This document shows positions 41,341 through 49,460 of a stretch of DNA of 64,000 nucleotides, one piece after another. Positions within the stretch are counted from its first letter, which is position 1; each line of letters starts with the position of its first letter. The DNA is from Streptomyces fulvoviolaceus (GTDB lineage Bacteria > Actinomycetota > Actinomycetes > Streptomycetales > Streptomycetaceae): positions 186,001 through 250,000 of the forward strand of contig NZ_JOEY01000015.1 of assembly GCF_000718165.1 (NCBI RefSeq), in the 5' to 3' direction. The notes under the pieces were generated by a model that saw only the letters and a program-made list of their open reading frames with translations, did not search any database and had not been told where the DNA came from. The translations under genes were made by a program, and so were the position numbers.

Positions 41341-43458
41341 ATGCAGGTCTGGCCTGGAGAGGCGTATCCACTCGGTGCCACGTACGACGGCGCCGGCACC
41401 AATTTCGCGGTCTTCACCGAGGCCGCGGACCGAGTAGAGCTGTGTCTGCTGCACGACGACGGCTCGGAGACGGCGGTGGAACTGCGGGAGAGCGACGCGT
41501 TCGTACGGCACGCCTACCTGCCCGGCGTCATGCCTGGGCAGCGGTACGGCTTCCGCGTGCACGGCCCGTACACCCCCGAGCGCGGCATGCGCTGCAACTC
41601 CGCGAAGCTGCTGCTCGACCCGTACGCGCGCGCGATCAGCGGCTCGATCCGCTGGGGCGAGGAGGTGTACGGCTACCACTTCGACTCCCCGGACAAGCGC
41701 AACGACCTGGACTCGGCCCCGCACATGATGTCGTCGGTCGTGGTCAACCCCTACTTCGACTGGGGCGACGACCGGCGGCCGCGCACCGAGTACCACCACA
41801 CGGTGATCTACGAGGCCCATGTGAAGGGCCTCACCATGCGGCATCCGGGCCTGCCCGAGGAACTGCGCGGCACCTACGCCGCCCTCGCGCACCCGGCGAT
41901 CATCGAGCACCTCACCGAGCTGGGCGTCACGGCACTGGAGTTGATGCCGGTCCACCAGTTCGTGAACGACCACCGCCTGGTGGACATGGGCCTCAACAAC
42001 TACTGGGGCTACAACACCATCGGTTTCTTCGCCCCGCACAACGCGTACGCCTCCTGGGGCGACCGCGGCCAGCAGGTCCTGGAGTTCAAGTCGGCGGTGC
42101 GGGCGCTGCACGAGGCCGGTATCGAGGTCATCCTGGACGTGGTCTACAACCACACCGCCGAGGGCAACCATCTGGGCCCGACCCTGTCCTTCAAGGGCCT
42201 CGACAATCCGCAGTACTACCGCCTGACGGACGACCCCCGTTACTACATGGACACCACGGGCACCGGGAACTCGCTGCTCATGCGGTCCCCGCACGTCCTG
42301 CAGCTGATCATGGACTCGCTGCGGTACTGGGTCACCGAGATGCACGTCGACGGGTTCCGCTTCGACCTCGCGGCCACCCTGGCCCGGCAGTTCCACGAGG
42401 TGGACCGGCTGTCGTCGTTCTTCGACCTGGTGCAGCAGGATCCGGTGGTCTCCCAGGTGAAGCTGATCGCCGAACCGTGGGACGTGGGCGAGGGCGGCTA
42501 CCAGGTGGGCAACTTCCCGCCCCTGTGGACCGAGTGGAACGGCATGTACCGCGACACCGTCCGCGACCTGTGGCGGGCCGAACCCCGCGCGCTGGCCGAG
42601 TTCGCGTCCCGGCTGACCGGCTCGTCCGACCTCTACCAGGACGACGGGCGGCGCCCGTTGGCGTCCATCAACTTCGTGACCTGCCACGACGGGTTCACAC
42701 TGCACGACATGGTCTCGTACAACGAGAAGCACAACGACGCCAACGGCGAGGACAACCGGGACGGCGAGAGCCACAACCGGTCCTGGAACTGCGGTGTGGA
42801 GGGCGAGACCGATGACCCGGCCGTGCTGGAGCTGCGCGCCCGGCAGATGCGGAACCTCATCGCCACGCTGATGCTCTCCCAGGGCGTGCCGATGATCAGC
42901 CACGGCGACGAGGTCGCCCGCACTCAGCGCGGCAACAACAACGCGTACTGCCAGGACAGCGACCTCGCCTGGGTGCAGTGGCCCGACGGCGAGGGGCTCG
43001 GCAGCGAGATGCTGGACTTCACGCGCGCGATGGTGTGGCTGCGCAAGGACCATCCGGTCTTCCGCAGGCGGCGCTTCTTCCACGGGCGGCCCGTGGAGGG
43101 CACTCACGACGAGCTGTCGGACATCGCATGGTTCACCCCCGAGGGCGGGGAGATGACCCAGCGGGACTGGGACCGCGCGCCGGCGTCGGCGCTGTCGGTG
43201 TTCCTCAACGGCAACGCGATCTCCGAGCCCGGCTCGCGCGGGGAGCGGATCGCCGACGACTCGTTCCTGCTGATGTTCAACGCCTCGCCCAGATCGCTGG
43301 AGTTCGTGGTGCCGGTCAACCACGGACGGCAGTGGCAGGTGGTGGTCGACACCGCTCGCTCCGACGGGGTCCCGCCGGGCACGGGCGTCAAGGTGCAGGC
43401 CGGGGACCGGCTGACCCTGGTGGACCGCAGCCTGGTGGTGTTGCAGCGCCCCGTCTAG
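41341..43458 (+). CDS. glgX: Glycogen debranching enzyme GlgX/TreX
   Basis: 705 residues, cytoplasmic GH13 isoamylase-type enzyme. N-terminal CBM48 (about 1-150), then the catalytic barrel: VDGFRFDLAATL (nucleophile Asp), LIAEPWDVGEGGYQVGNFPP (acid/base Glu), FVTCHDGFTLHDMVSYNEKHN (third Asp). It hydrolyses alpha-1,6 branches of glycogen, supplying linear chains for treY and treZ, which follow in this region. ATG 41341 (MQVWPGEAYPLGATYDG) is preferred over the longer frame from 41227. The 196-bp gap upstream of it (41145-41340) has no other gene. The 3' end overlaps the MFS gene by 4 nt. Confidence 0.94.
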   Translation: MQVWPGEAYPLGATYDGAGTNFAVFTEAADRVELCLLHDDGSETAVELRESDAFVRHAYLPGVMPGQRYGFRVHGPYTPERGMRCNSAKLLLDPYARAISGSIRWGEEVYGYHFDSPDKRNDLDSAPHMMSSVVVNPYFDWGDDRRPRTEYHHTVIYEAHVKGLTMRHPGLPEELRGTYAALAHPAIIEHLTELGVTALELMPVHQFVNDHRLVDMGLNNYWGYNTIGFFAPHNAYASWGDRGQQVLEFKSAVRALHEAGIEVILDVVYNHTAEGNHLGPTLSFKGLDNPQYYRLTDDPRYYMDTTGTGNSLLMRSPHVLQLIMDSLRYWVTEMHVDGFRFDLAATLARQFHEVDRLSSFFDLVQQDPVVSQVKLIAEPWDVGEGGYQVGNFPPLWTEWNGMYRDTVRDLWRAEPRALAEFASRLTGSSDLYQDDGRRPLASINFVTCHDGFTLHDMVSYNEKHNDANGEDNRDGESHNRSWNCGVEGETDDPAVLELRARQMRNLIATLMLSQGVPMISHGDEVARTQRGNNNAYCQDSDLAWVQWPDGEGLGSEMLDFTRAMVWLRKDHPVFRRRRFFHGRPVEGTHDELSDIAWFTPEGGEMTQRDWDRAPASALSVFLNGNAISEPGSRGERIADDSFLLMFNASPRSLEFVVPVNHGRQWQVVVDTARSDGVPPGTGVKVQAGDRLTLVDRSLVVLQRPV

Positions 43459-44858
43459 GAGGGCGAGTTCGTGTGCCTTTCGCCGGGCACGCGCGCGTGG
43501 AGAAGGTTTTCGGTGCGTCCGGTGTACGGGGCCGGGCGCACCGTCAGCGCGATCACGCAGGCGAGTGCGGCCGCCGCGCTCGCCGTCCCGAAGGCCGCGA
43601 CAGGACCGTACGACTCGGCCAGGCGGCCGGTGACGGCGACCGCGAGGGCCTGGCCGCCGACGAGCGCGCTCGTCGCGAAGGCCATGGCCTCGGCGAGCCG
43701 GGTGGGCGGCACCGCACGTTCGGTCAGCCCGAAGACGGTGATGAGGTGCGGGGCGTAGGCGACGCCGAGGACGGTGACGACCGCGTACAGGGCGGGGAGG
43801 CTGTCCGTCCACAGCAGGGGCAGGGAGAGGCCGAAGGCGGCCGCGGTGGCTGCCTTCCAGCGTGACGGCAGTCCGATGCCGACGGGTACGGCGGCCATGG
43901 ACAGGCCTGCCGCCGCGCTCATCACTCCCATCGCCGCGTACACGAGTCCGGCCTGGTCCGGCTGTCCGAGCCGCTCCGTGAGCGCGGTGATGCCGGCCTG
44001 GCAGGCGCCGAACATGGCTCCTTGGAGTGCCAGGGCGGCACGGAGGGCGTGGACGGCGCGGGGCGTCGGGACGGGACCGGAGCGTCGTGGCGCGGACGTC
44101 GGGACGCGACCGGAGCGTCGCGCCGCAGACGTCAGGACGCGACCGGAGCGTCGCGCCGCAGACGTCAGGACGCGACCGGAGCGTCGCGCCGCAGACGTCA
44201 GGACGCGACCGGTTCGTCGTGGCGTCGGCGTAGCGACGGAACGGGGGCGTGTCTCCGTTGCCGTCGGGTGCAGTGCGAAGCCGCTGCCGCACAGGGCCAC
44301 CAGGATCGCGGCCGCGCCCAGGGCGTACGCCGGATGGGCGAGGACCGCGGCGAGCCCGACCAGGGCCGGACCGAGGACGAAGGAGATCTCGTCCAGCGTG
44401 CTCTCGAAGGAGAGCGCGGTGGCCACCGTCGCGTCGGAAGCCTTCGCACGGCGGGCCAGAGCCACCAGGCGCGTGCGGCCCAGAGGGCCGATCAGCGGCA
44501 CGCTCGCGCCTGCCGTCGCCCCGAGGAGGGCCAGGACCACCGTGGGCAGCCCGGCGAGCGCGCCGGCCACGAGCGCGGCGATCGCGACGGCGTTGACGAG
44601 GGAGAACACGAGGACGACGGTCCGCTGGCCGTGCCGGTCGGCGAGCCGGCCCACCAGGGGCCCGCAGGCCACCTGCCCGATCGCGAGCGCACCGCCGGTC
44701 AGCCCCGCGGCGGTGAGGGAGCCGCTCGTCCGGGCGACGAGGAGCAGACTGCCGAACTGGATGGTGGCGGTCGGCAGCCGCCCGAGGAAGGACACCACCG
44801 GCAGCAGCGGTCCGGTCAGGCCGATGACCTCTCGGTACGTGCGCCCCGTGGTTCCCAT
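43455..44858 (-). CDS. MFS transporter with tandem-repeat central loop
   Basis: 467 residues, 12 membrane segments in two halves. N-half: PLLPVVSFLGRLPTATIQFG, the loop motif PLVGRLADRHGQRTV, and TM6 ending near residue 208. The cytoplasmic loop between halves is a basic tandem repeat of an 11-residue unit (consensus RRSGRVLTSAA). C-half begins AVHALRAALALQGAMFGACQAG. Substrate unknown; drug efflux is possible. Start ATG 44858, 81 bp from the divergent treY start. A strange insertion into a trehalose gene set. Confidence 0.9.
   Translation of the reverse strand: MGTTGRTYREVIGLTGPLLPVVSFLGRLPTATIQFGSLLLVARTSGSLTAAGLTGGALAIGQVACGPLVGRLADRHGQRTVVLVFSLVNAVAIAALVAGALAGLPTVVLALLGATAGASVPLIGPLGRTRLVALARRAKASDATVATALSFESTLDEISFVLGPALVGLAAVLAHPAYALGAAAILVALCGSGFALHPTATETRPRSVATPTPRRTGRVLTSAARRSGRVLTSAARRSGRVLTSAARRSGRVPTSAPRRSGPVPTPRAVHALRAALALQGAMFGACQAGITALTERLGQPDQAGLVYAAMGVMSAAAGLSMAAVPVGIGLPSRWKAATAAAFGLSLPLLWTDSLPALYAVVTVLGVAYAPHLITVFGLTERAVPPTRLAEAMAFATSALVGGQALAVAVTGRLAESYGPVAAFGTASAAAALACVIALTVRPAPYTGRTENLLHARVPGERHTNSPS
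44065..44229. repeat. Five tandem 33-bp repeats in the MFS gene
   Basis: Units begin at 44065, 44098, 44131, 44164 and 44197. The three middle units are nearly identical; the outer two differ. In frame on the minus strand each codes for 11 residues of the basic loop, so copy-number change keeps the reading frame. Not a CRISPR array: there are no spacers. Confidence 0.93.
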
Positions 44859-44939
44859 CGCACGAAGCTAGCCACGCGCGCGGGCGCATGTGCAGGGGAC
44901 GATGACACGAATGACGGCAGGGCGGGTACGTAGGTTTGC

Positions 44940-47303
44940 ATGACACCTGAGCGATCTGACCCGGCGGTGCCGACGGCCACGTACCGGCTGCAGCTGCAGC
45001 CCGAGTTCCCGTTCGGGGCCGCGGCGGCAGCCGTGCCGTATCTGGCCTCGCTCGGCGTCTCGCACCTGCACCTGTCCCCCGTCCTGGAAGCCGTCCCGGG
45101 CTCGGCGCACGGATACGACGTCGTCGACCACGCGCGCGTGCGGGAGGAGCTGGGCGGCGAGGACGGGTTGCGGGCGCTGGCGCGGACCGCGCGTGAGCAC
45201 GGGCTCGGCCTGGTGGTGGACATCGTGCCGAACCACATGGCGATGGCCCCGCGCCACAACCACGCCCTGTGGGAGGTGCTGCGCGAGGGCCCCAAGTCGC
45301 CGTACGCGCGCTGGTTCGACATCGACTGGGAGGCGCAGGGCGGGCAGGTGCTGCTGCCGGTGCTCGGACACCCGCTGGGCGCGGAGCTCGGCAACCTGAC
45401 GGTCGACGGCGACGTGCTGCGCTACTACGACCATGTGTTCCCGCTCCGCGAGGGCACCGAGGAGCTGCCGCTGCCGCAGCTGCTGGACGCGCAGTGGTAC
45501 CGGCCGGCGTGGTGGCGACTGGCCCGTACGGAGCTCAACTACCGGCGTTTCTTCAGCATCTCGGAGCTCATCGGGGTGCGGGTCGAGGACCCGGAGGTGT
45601 TCGAGGCCACGCACGCCAAGATCTTCCAGCTGCTGCACGAGGGTGTGGTCGAGGGGCTGCGCGTCGACCATCCCGACGGCCTCGCCGACCCCGACACCTA
45701 CCTCCGACAGCTGCACGAGGCGACCGGCGGCCGCTGGACGGTCGTGGAAAAGATTCTGGCGGACGGGGAGCACCTGCCCGCCTCCTGGCCCGTGGCGGGG
45801 ACCACCGGCTACGACGCCCTGCGTCAGATGGACGGGCTGTTCACGGATCCGGCGGGGTTCGGGGAACTCCTGGGCCAGTACCGGCGGTTCGCGGCCCCGC
45901 AGACGGACCGGGGCGGGGAGTGGGCCGCGACGGTGCGGCGGGCGGCGTACAAGGTGCTCACGCACGAGCTGGCCGCCGAGATGGACCGGCTGACCCGGGT
46001 GGCGAGCCGGGTGTGCGCCACGTCGCCGGAGCCGGCGGTGCGGGACCGCGCGCCCTGGGCGCTGCGCACGGCGCTGCAGGAGCTCCTGGTCCGTCTGGAG
46101 GTCTACCGCCCGTACGCGTCCGGGGACGCCGCCGCCGTGGTCACGGAGGAGGCCGCGGCCGAGGCCCGGCTCGCCTTCGTCGTCGCCGAGGAGGCCGGCG
46201 CGGTCGACGTCGTACGGGATCTGGTACTGGGGCGGGTCGGTGACGGTCCGGAGCACGGGGAGTTCCAGGCACGGTTCGCGCAGACCGCGTCGGCATTGCG
46301 GGCCAAGTCCGTGGAGGACACGGCGTTCTACCGCTATGTGCCACTGCTGTCGGCGACGGAGGTGGGCGGGAACCCGGGGAGTCCGGCCGTGTCCCCCGAG
46401 GGCTTCCACGCGTACTGCGCGCGCGTGCAGCGCGACTGGCCGGTGACCGGGACCGTCGCGTCGACGCACGACACCAAGCGCAGTGCCGACGTGCGGGCGG
46501 CGCTGGCCGTGCTCACCGAGTGCCCGCAGCGCTGGGCGGACGTCCTGGCCGAGGTGACGCGCACCGGCGAGGGGGTGCCCGACGCGCAGCTGGCGTGGGC
46601 GGCCTGGCAGACGGTGTTCGGGCTCGGTCCCGCGGCCGCCGAGCGTGTTCAGGGGGCCCTGTCGAAGCATGTGCGGGAGGCCGGCCTGTACACGAGCTGG
46701 ACGGAGCAGGAGCCGGCGTACGAGGAGGCGGTGGCCGCGTTCGTCGGGGCCGGGCCGTGCGGGGTGCCGGGCGAGCACGTGGCCGCCTTCCGGAGCCGGC
46801 TGGAGCCCCACATCCGGGCGAACGTCCTGGGCACCGCTCTGGTCCAGCTGACGATGCCCGGGGTGCCGGACGTCTACCAGGGCACGGAGGGCGAATACCG
46901 GGCGCTCGTGGACCCGGACAACCGGCGGCCCGTGCGGTTCCCGCCGGAGGATCCCGGAGGCGCCGGAGACAAAGCCGCATTGACGGCGGCCGTACTGCGG
47001 CTTCGCCGGCGACGGCCGGCCGTCTTCGGGGACGCGGCGACGTACGCGCCACTGACCGCGGCGGGACCTGCGGCGGCCCACTGCACGGCGTTCGTGCGCT
47101 CGGGCGAGGTGCTCACCGCCGTGACCCGGCTTTCGCTGCGGCTGGCGGAGGCGGGCGGCTGGCGTGACACGCTGCTGCCGCTGCCGCCGGGGGTGTGGGC
47201 CGATGTGCTCGCTCCGGAACGGGAGTTCACGGGGCACGCGCGCGTGGAAGAGCTTTTCGAGCGGCTGCCGGTGGCGCTGCTGGAGCTGCGTCCGGGCCGG
47301 TGA
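44940..47303 (+). CDS. treY: Malto-oligosyltrehalose synthase TreY
   Basis: 787 residues, cytoplasmic GH13. Converts the reducing-end alpha-1,4 bond of a maltooligosaccharide into alpha,alpha-1,1. N-terminus ATYRLQLQPEFPFGAAAAAV, then YLASLGVSHLHLSPV, LVVDIVPNHMA, the nucleophile region EGLRVDHPDGLADP, TVVEKILADGEHLP (acid/base Glu) and STHDTKRSADVRAAL (third Asp). ATG 44940. Products pass to TreZ (51672). The downstream 420-nt gap to 47724 has no gene (see separate entry). Confidence 0.94.
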   Translation: MTPERSDPAVPTATYRLQLQPEFPFGAAAAAVPYLASLGVSHLHLSPVLEAVPGSAHGYDVVDHARVREELGGEDGLRALARTAREHGLGLVVDIVPNHMAMAPRHNHALWEVLREGPKSPYARWFDIDWEAQGGQVLLPVLGHPLGAELGNLTVDGDVLRYYDHVFPLREGTEELPLPQLLDAQWYRPAWWRLARTELNYRRFFSISELIGVRVEDPEVFEATHAKIFQLLHEGVVEGLRVDHPDGLADPDTYLRQLHEATGGRWTVVEKILADGEHLPASWPVAGTTGYDALRQMDGLFTDPAGFGELLGQYRRFAAPQTDRGGEWAATVRRAAYKVLTHELAAEMDRLTRVASRVCATSPEPAVRDRAPWALRTALQELLVRLEVYRPYASGDAAAVVTEEAAAEARLAFVVAEEAGAVDVVRDLVLGRVGDGPEHGEFQARFAQTASALRAKSVEDTAFYRYVPLLSATEVGGNPGSPAVSPEGFHAYCARVQRDWPVTGTVASTHDTKRSADVRAALAVLTECPQRWADVLAEVTRTGEGVPDAQLAWAAWQTVFGLGPAAAERVQGALSKHVREAGLYTSWTEQEPAYEEAVAAFVGAGPCGVPGEHVAAFRSRLEPHIRANVLGTALVQLTMPGVPDVYQGTEGEYRALVDPDNRRPVRFPPEDPGGAGDKAALTAAVLRLRRRRPAVFGDAATYAPLTAAGPAAAHCTAFVRSGEVLTAVTRLSLRLAEAGGWRDTLLPLPPGVWADVLAPEREFTGHARVEELFERLPVALLELRPGR

Positions 47304-47606
47304 GGTCCTGCGAGGGGACCATGCTGCGATCAACTCACCACCGGCGCGCACGCCTTCGCCGCGCGCCGTGGCATCGTCCTCGCGACCGGCTCACGCCCGC
47401 GTACACTCCCGGGGCCCGTGCCGGACGCCCGGCGCGTGGTGACGAGCGGCGGCGCACTCTTCGCGGCCGGGCCGGAGACGGCCGTACGCGGGCCTGGCCC
47501 GCGTGTCGGTCTCGGAACACCGGGCGCGGCCCGCATCGGCGGGGGGCGCCGGAGCCCGCTACCCCGATCGGGAGGGCGCGAACAACCCAGCTGGCACGTA
47601 TCTCTC

Positions 47607-47621
47607 TACCGGCTGCCGGTA
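47607..47621. promoter_or_regulatory. Perfect 15-bp palindrome, operator candidate
   Basis: TACCGGC-T-GCCGGTA, 42 bp before the -35 box candidate of the carboxypeptidase gene. No regulator gene is adjacent, so the protein that binds is unknown. Confidence 0.35.
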
Positions 47622-47662
47622 AATGCATCTGGGCGCCCCCTGGAGCCTCCCCCATGACGTCC

Positions 47663-47693
47663 TTGACACCTCAACCAGACCGTGGGGTAGTGA
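47663..47693 (+). promoter_or_regulatory. Promoter candidate of the M14 carboxypeptidase gene
   Basis: TTGACA at 47663-47668 and TAGTGA at 47688-47693, with a 19-bp spacer, somewhat long. It lies about 30 bp before the GTG start at 47724 with GTAGGGGG as ribosome site between. Confidence 0.4.
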
Positions 47694-47723
47694 GGATTGC
47701 GAAGCCGGGCGGATGCGTAGGGG

Positions 47724-48974
47724 GTGAGTCTGCTGGCGGACCTGTGCTACCCCACAGTGACCGAACTGACCTCCTCTGTCCGGGCGTTGGCCGCCGGCCG
47801 GCCGGGCGTCTGCAGACTGCGGCAGGTGGGTGTCTCCCGCGCGGGCAGACCCCTGCACCTGCTGTCGGTGGGACATGCACGACGCGCCGTGCTGGTCGTC
47901 GCGGGCGCCCACGCCAACGAGCCGACCGGCAGCCTCACACTCCTGTCGGTCGCCGAACGTGTTCTGGACGAGCGGGAGTTGCGGTCCGACACGTCCTGGC
48001 ACTTCCTGCTGTGCGCGGACCCCGACGGGGCAAGTCTCCATGTCACCCCGTCGCCGCGCAGCCTGTTCGACTACCACCTCGGCTTCTTCCGGCCCGCGGG
48101 TGAGGAGCAGCCGGAGTGGGCGCCGTCCGTGCTCCCGCCCGACCGGCTGCCGCCCGAGACGCGCGCCCTGACCGGCGTCATCGACGAACTGCGCCCCTAC
48201 CTCCAGGTCACCCTGCACGGCACCGATCTGGGCGGCAGCTGGGTGCAGTTGACGAAGGACGTCCCGGGTCTCGCCGAGCCGTTCGCCAAGTCCGCGGCGG
48301 AGCTGCACATTCCGGTGGAGACCGGCGCCTCGGACGCGGCGGGCTGGCCCGCCTCCGGCCCCGGGGTGCATGTGATGCCGGCACCCGGCGCGGGCGCGGC
48401 GTACCCGAGCATGCCGGACGACGCACGGCACAGCACCTGGCACCACGTCCACCGGTACGGCGGTCTGACCGCGATCGTCGAGGTGCCGATGTGGGCGAGC
48501 GACCTGGTGGACGATCCGGCACCGCATCCGGCACCGGCCGCGGCGATGCGCCGGCTGGCGGGCCGGCTGCTGCGGGACGCCCGGGAGGTGGATCGGGTGC
48601 TCGCCGACGCGAAGCCGCGTCTGGAGGGCATCGACGGGCCGCTGCTGCGGGCCGCCACGTGGGGCCTGGAGCTGGTGCCGGGGCTGGCCGCGGACTGGAT
48701 CCACACGCCGCCCGCCGACCACACGAGGGCCTACATCGGCAGCGTGGACGCATTCGCCCGCCGACTGCCGTTGCGGGCGGCGGCCATGCTGCTGCGGGTC
48801 CTGCGGGAGACCGACGACCGCGCGGCTCCGCGTCTCGAACGCCTCGTCTCGACCTGGAGCCACGCCTTCGCGGAACGCTTCCGGGCGCGCTGGGTGCCCT
48901 TGGAGCACCAGGTCGAGCACCAGTCCCGCACGGTCGTCGCGGCGGTGCTGCACGCGCGCGACTACGCGGCCTGA
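47724..48974 (+). CDS. M14 family zinc carboxypeptidase-like protein
   Basis: 416 residues, no signal peptide, so cytoplasmic. Zinc-binding and catalytic residues: GAHANEPTG (HxxE), TLHGTDLGGSW (second His) and AIVEVPMW (catalytic Glu). Begins MSLLADLCYPTVTELTSSV and has an alpha-helical C-terminal extension with VEHQSRTVVAAVLHARDYAA. GTG start with GTAGGGGG before it. A paralogue of the same design lies convergent at 49457-50803. Substrate unknown; peptidoglycan or small peptides are possible. Confidence 0.88.
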   Translation: MSLLADLCYPTVTELTSSVRALAAGRPGVCRLRQVGVSRAGRPLHLLSVGHARRAVLVVAGAHANEPTGSLTLLSVAERVLDERELRSDTSWHFLLCADPDGASLHVTPSPRSLFDYHLGFFRPAGEEQPEWAPSVLPPDRLPPETRALTGVIDELRPYLQVTLHGTDLGGSWVQLTKDVPGLAEPFAKSAAELHIPVETGASDAAGWPASGPGVHVMPAPGAGAAYPSMPDDARHSTWHHVHRYGGLTAIVEVPMWASDLVDDPAPHPAPAAAMRRLAGRLLRDAREVDRVLADAKPRLEGIDGPLLRAATWGLELVPGLAADWIHTPPADHTRAYIGSVDAFARRLPLRAAAMLLRVLRETDDRAAPRLERLVSTWSHAFAERFRARWVPLEHQVEHQSRTVVAAVLHARDYAA

Positions 48975-48975
48975 A

Positions 48976-48992
48976 GGGCTCCTTCGGAGCTC
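48976..48992. terminator. Short hairpin after the carboxypeptidase gene
   Basis: GGGCTCC and GGAGCTC pair at six of seven positions around TTC, two nt after the stop. Weak terminator candidate. Confidence 0.35.
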
Positions 48993-49034
48993 GCCGCCAC
49001 GCGCGCGTGCAGCACCCGCCCTACAGCACGGGCA

Positions 49035-49460
49035 TCAGCTGTCCAGCGCGAAGACCGACCCGGTCCGCGCCCCCATCACGCACCCGTTGGAGAAGGTCTG
49101 CGTGTAGTCGACGGGCCGGCCGTGCCACTCCCCGCGCGCGTGGGCGGTGACGGGTGCGTAGATCATCGTGCAGTAGACGTCCTTGGGCGCGATCGCCTCG
49201 ATGTCGCCGTCGGCCGCCTCGAGTTCCGCGCAGGCCTCGGCCGCCTGTGCGTGTCCCTGGGGCGGGTCGCACAGCAGCAGGGTGCCGCGGGTGTCGCTGG
49301 AGCGGGCGTCGCCCTTGGTGACGGTGACGAAGAGCCAGTTGCCGCCGGTGGACTCCTGGGCCGTCGCCGGGACCGCGCCGGCGAGGAGGAGGGCGGCCGC
49401 CGTCAGCGCACCGCCGCGCGCTGCTCGCCGTACCGCTTTCGCTGTGATGGTGTACGTCAT
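49035..49460 (-). CDS. Subtilisin inhibitor-like protein (SSI family)
   Basis: 141 residues, secreted. Signal peptide with ALTAAALLLAGAVPATAQ, cleaved about residue 36. The SSI domain has four cysteines: LLLCDPPQGHAQAAEACAEL, then DVYCTMIYAPVTAHARGEWHG and the YTQTFSNGCVM end. By alignment from memory with S. albogriseolus SSI (CPM-VYDP) the reactive site is Met-Ile in YCTM-IYAP, so subtilisin-like proteases are the probable target. ATG 49460 overlaps the stop of the M14 gene upstream (ATGA), which means it is translated together with it. A GTG frame start at 49496 lies inside that gene. Confidence 0.9.
   Translation of the reverse strand: MTYTITAKAVRRAARGGALTAAALLLAGAVPATAQESTGGNWLFVTVTKGDARSSDTRGTLLLCDPPQGHAQAAEACAELEAADGDIEAIAPKDVYCTMIYAPVTAHARGEWHGRPVDYTQTFSNGCVMGARTGSVFALDS

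Larger units (their letters stand above)
47304..47723. other. Gene-free 420-bp gap between treY and a carboxypeptidase gene
   Basis: No ORF here is convincing. It holds a perfect palindrome TACCGGC-T-GCCGGTA (47607-47621) and a promoter candidate TTGACA (47663-47668), 19-bp spacer, TAGTGA (47688-47693), in front of the GTG at 47724. The palindrome is a possible operator. Nothing else recognised. Confidence 0.6.

Noticed and set aside
44065..44229. CRISPR array
   Set aside because: The 33-bp units are directly joined with no spacers and lie in frame within a coding sequence.
41290..44946. 1218-codon open frame on the minus strand across glgX and the MFS gene
   Set aside because: It is antisense to glgX in the frame favoured by GC-rich third positions, shows no protein-like sequence and changes register relative to the real MFS gene.
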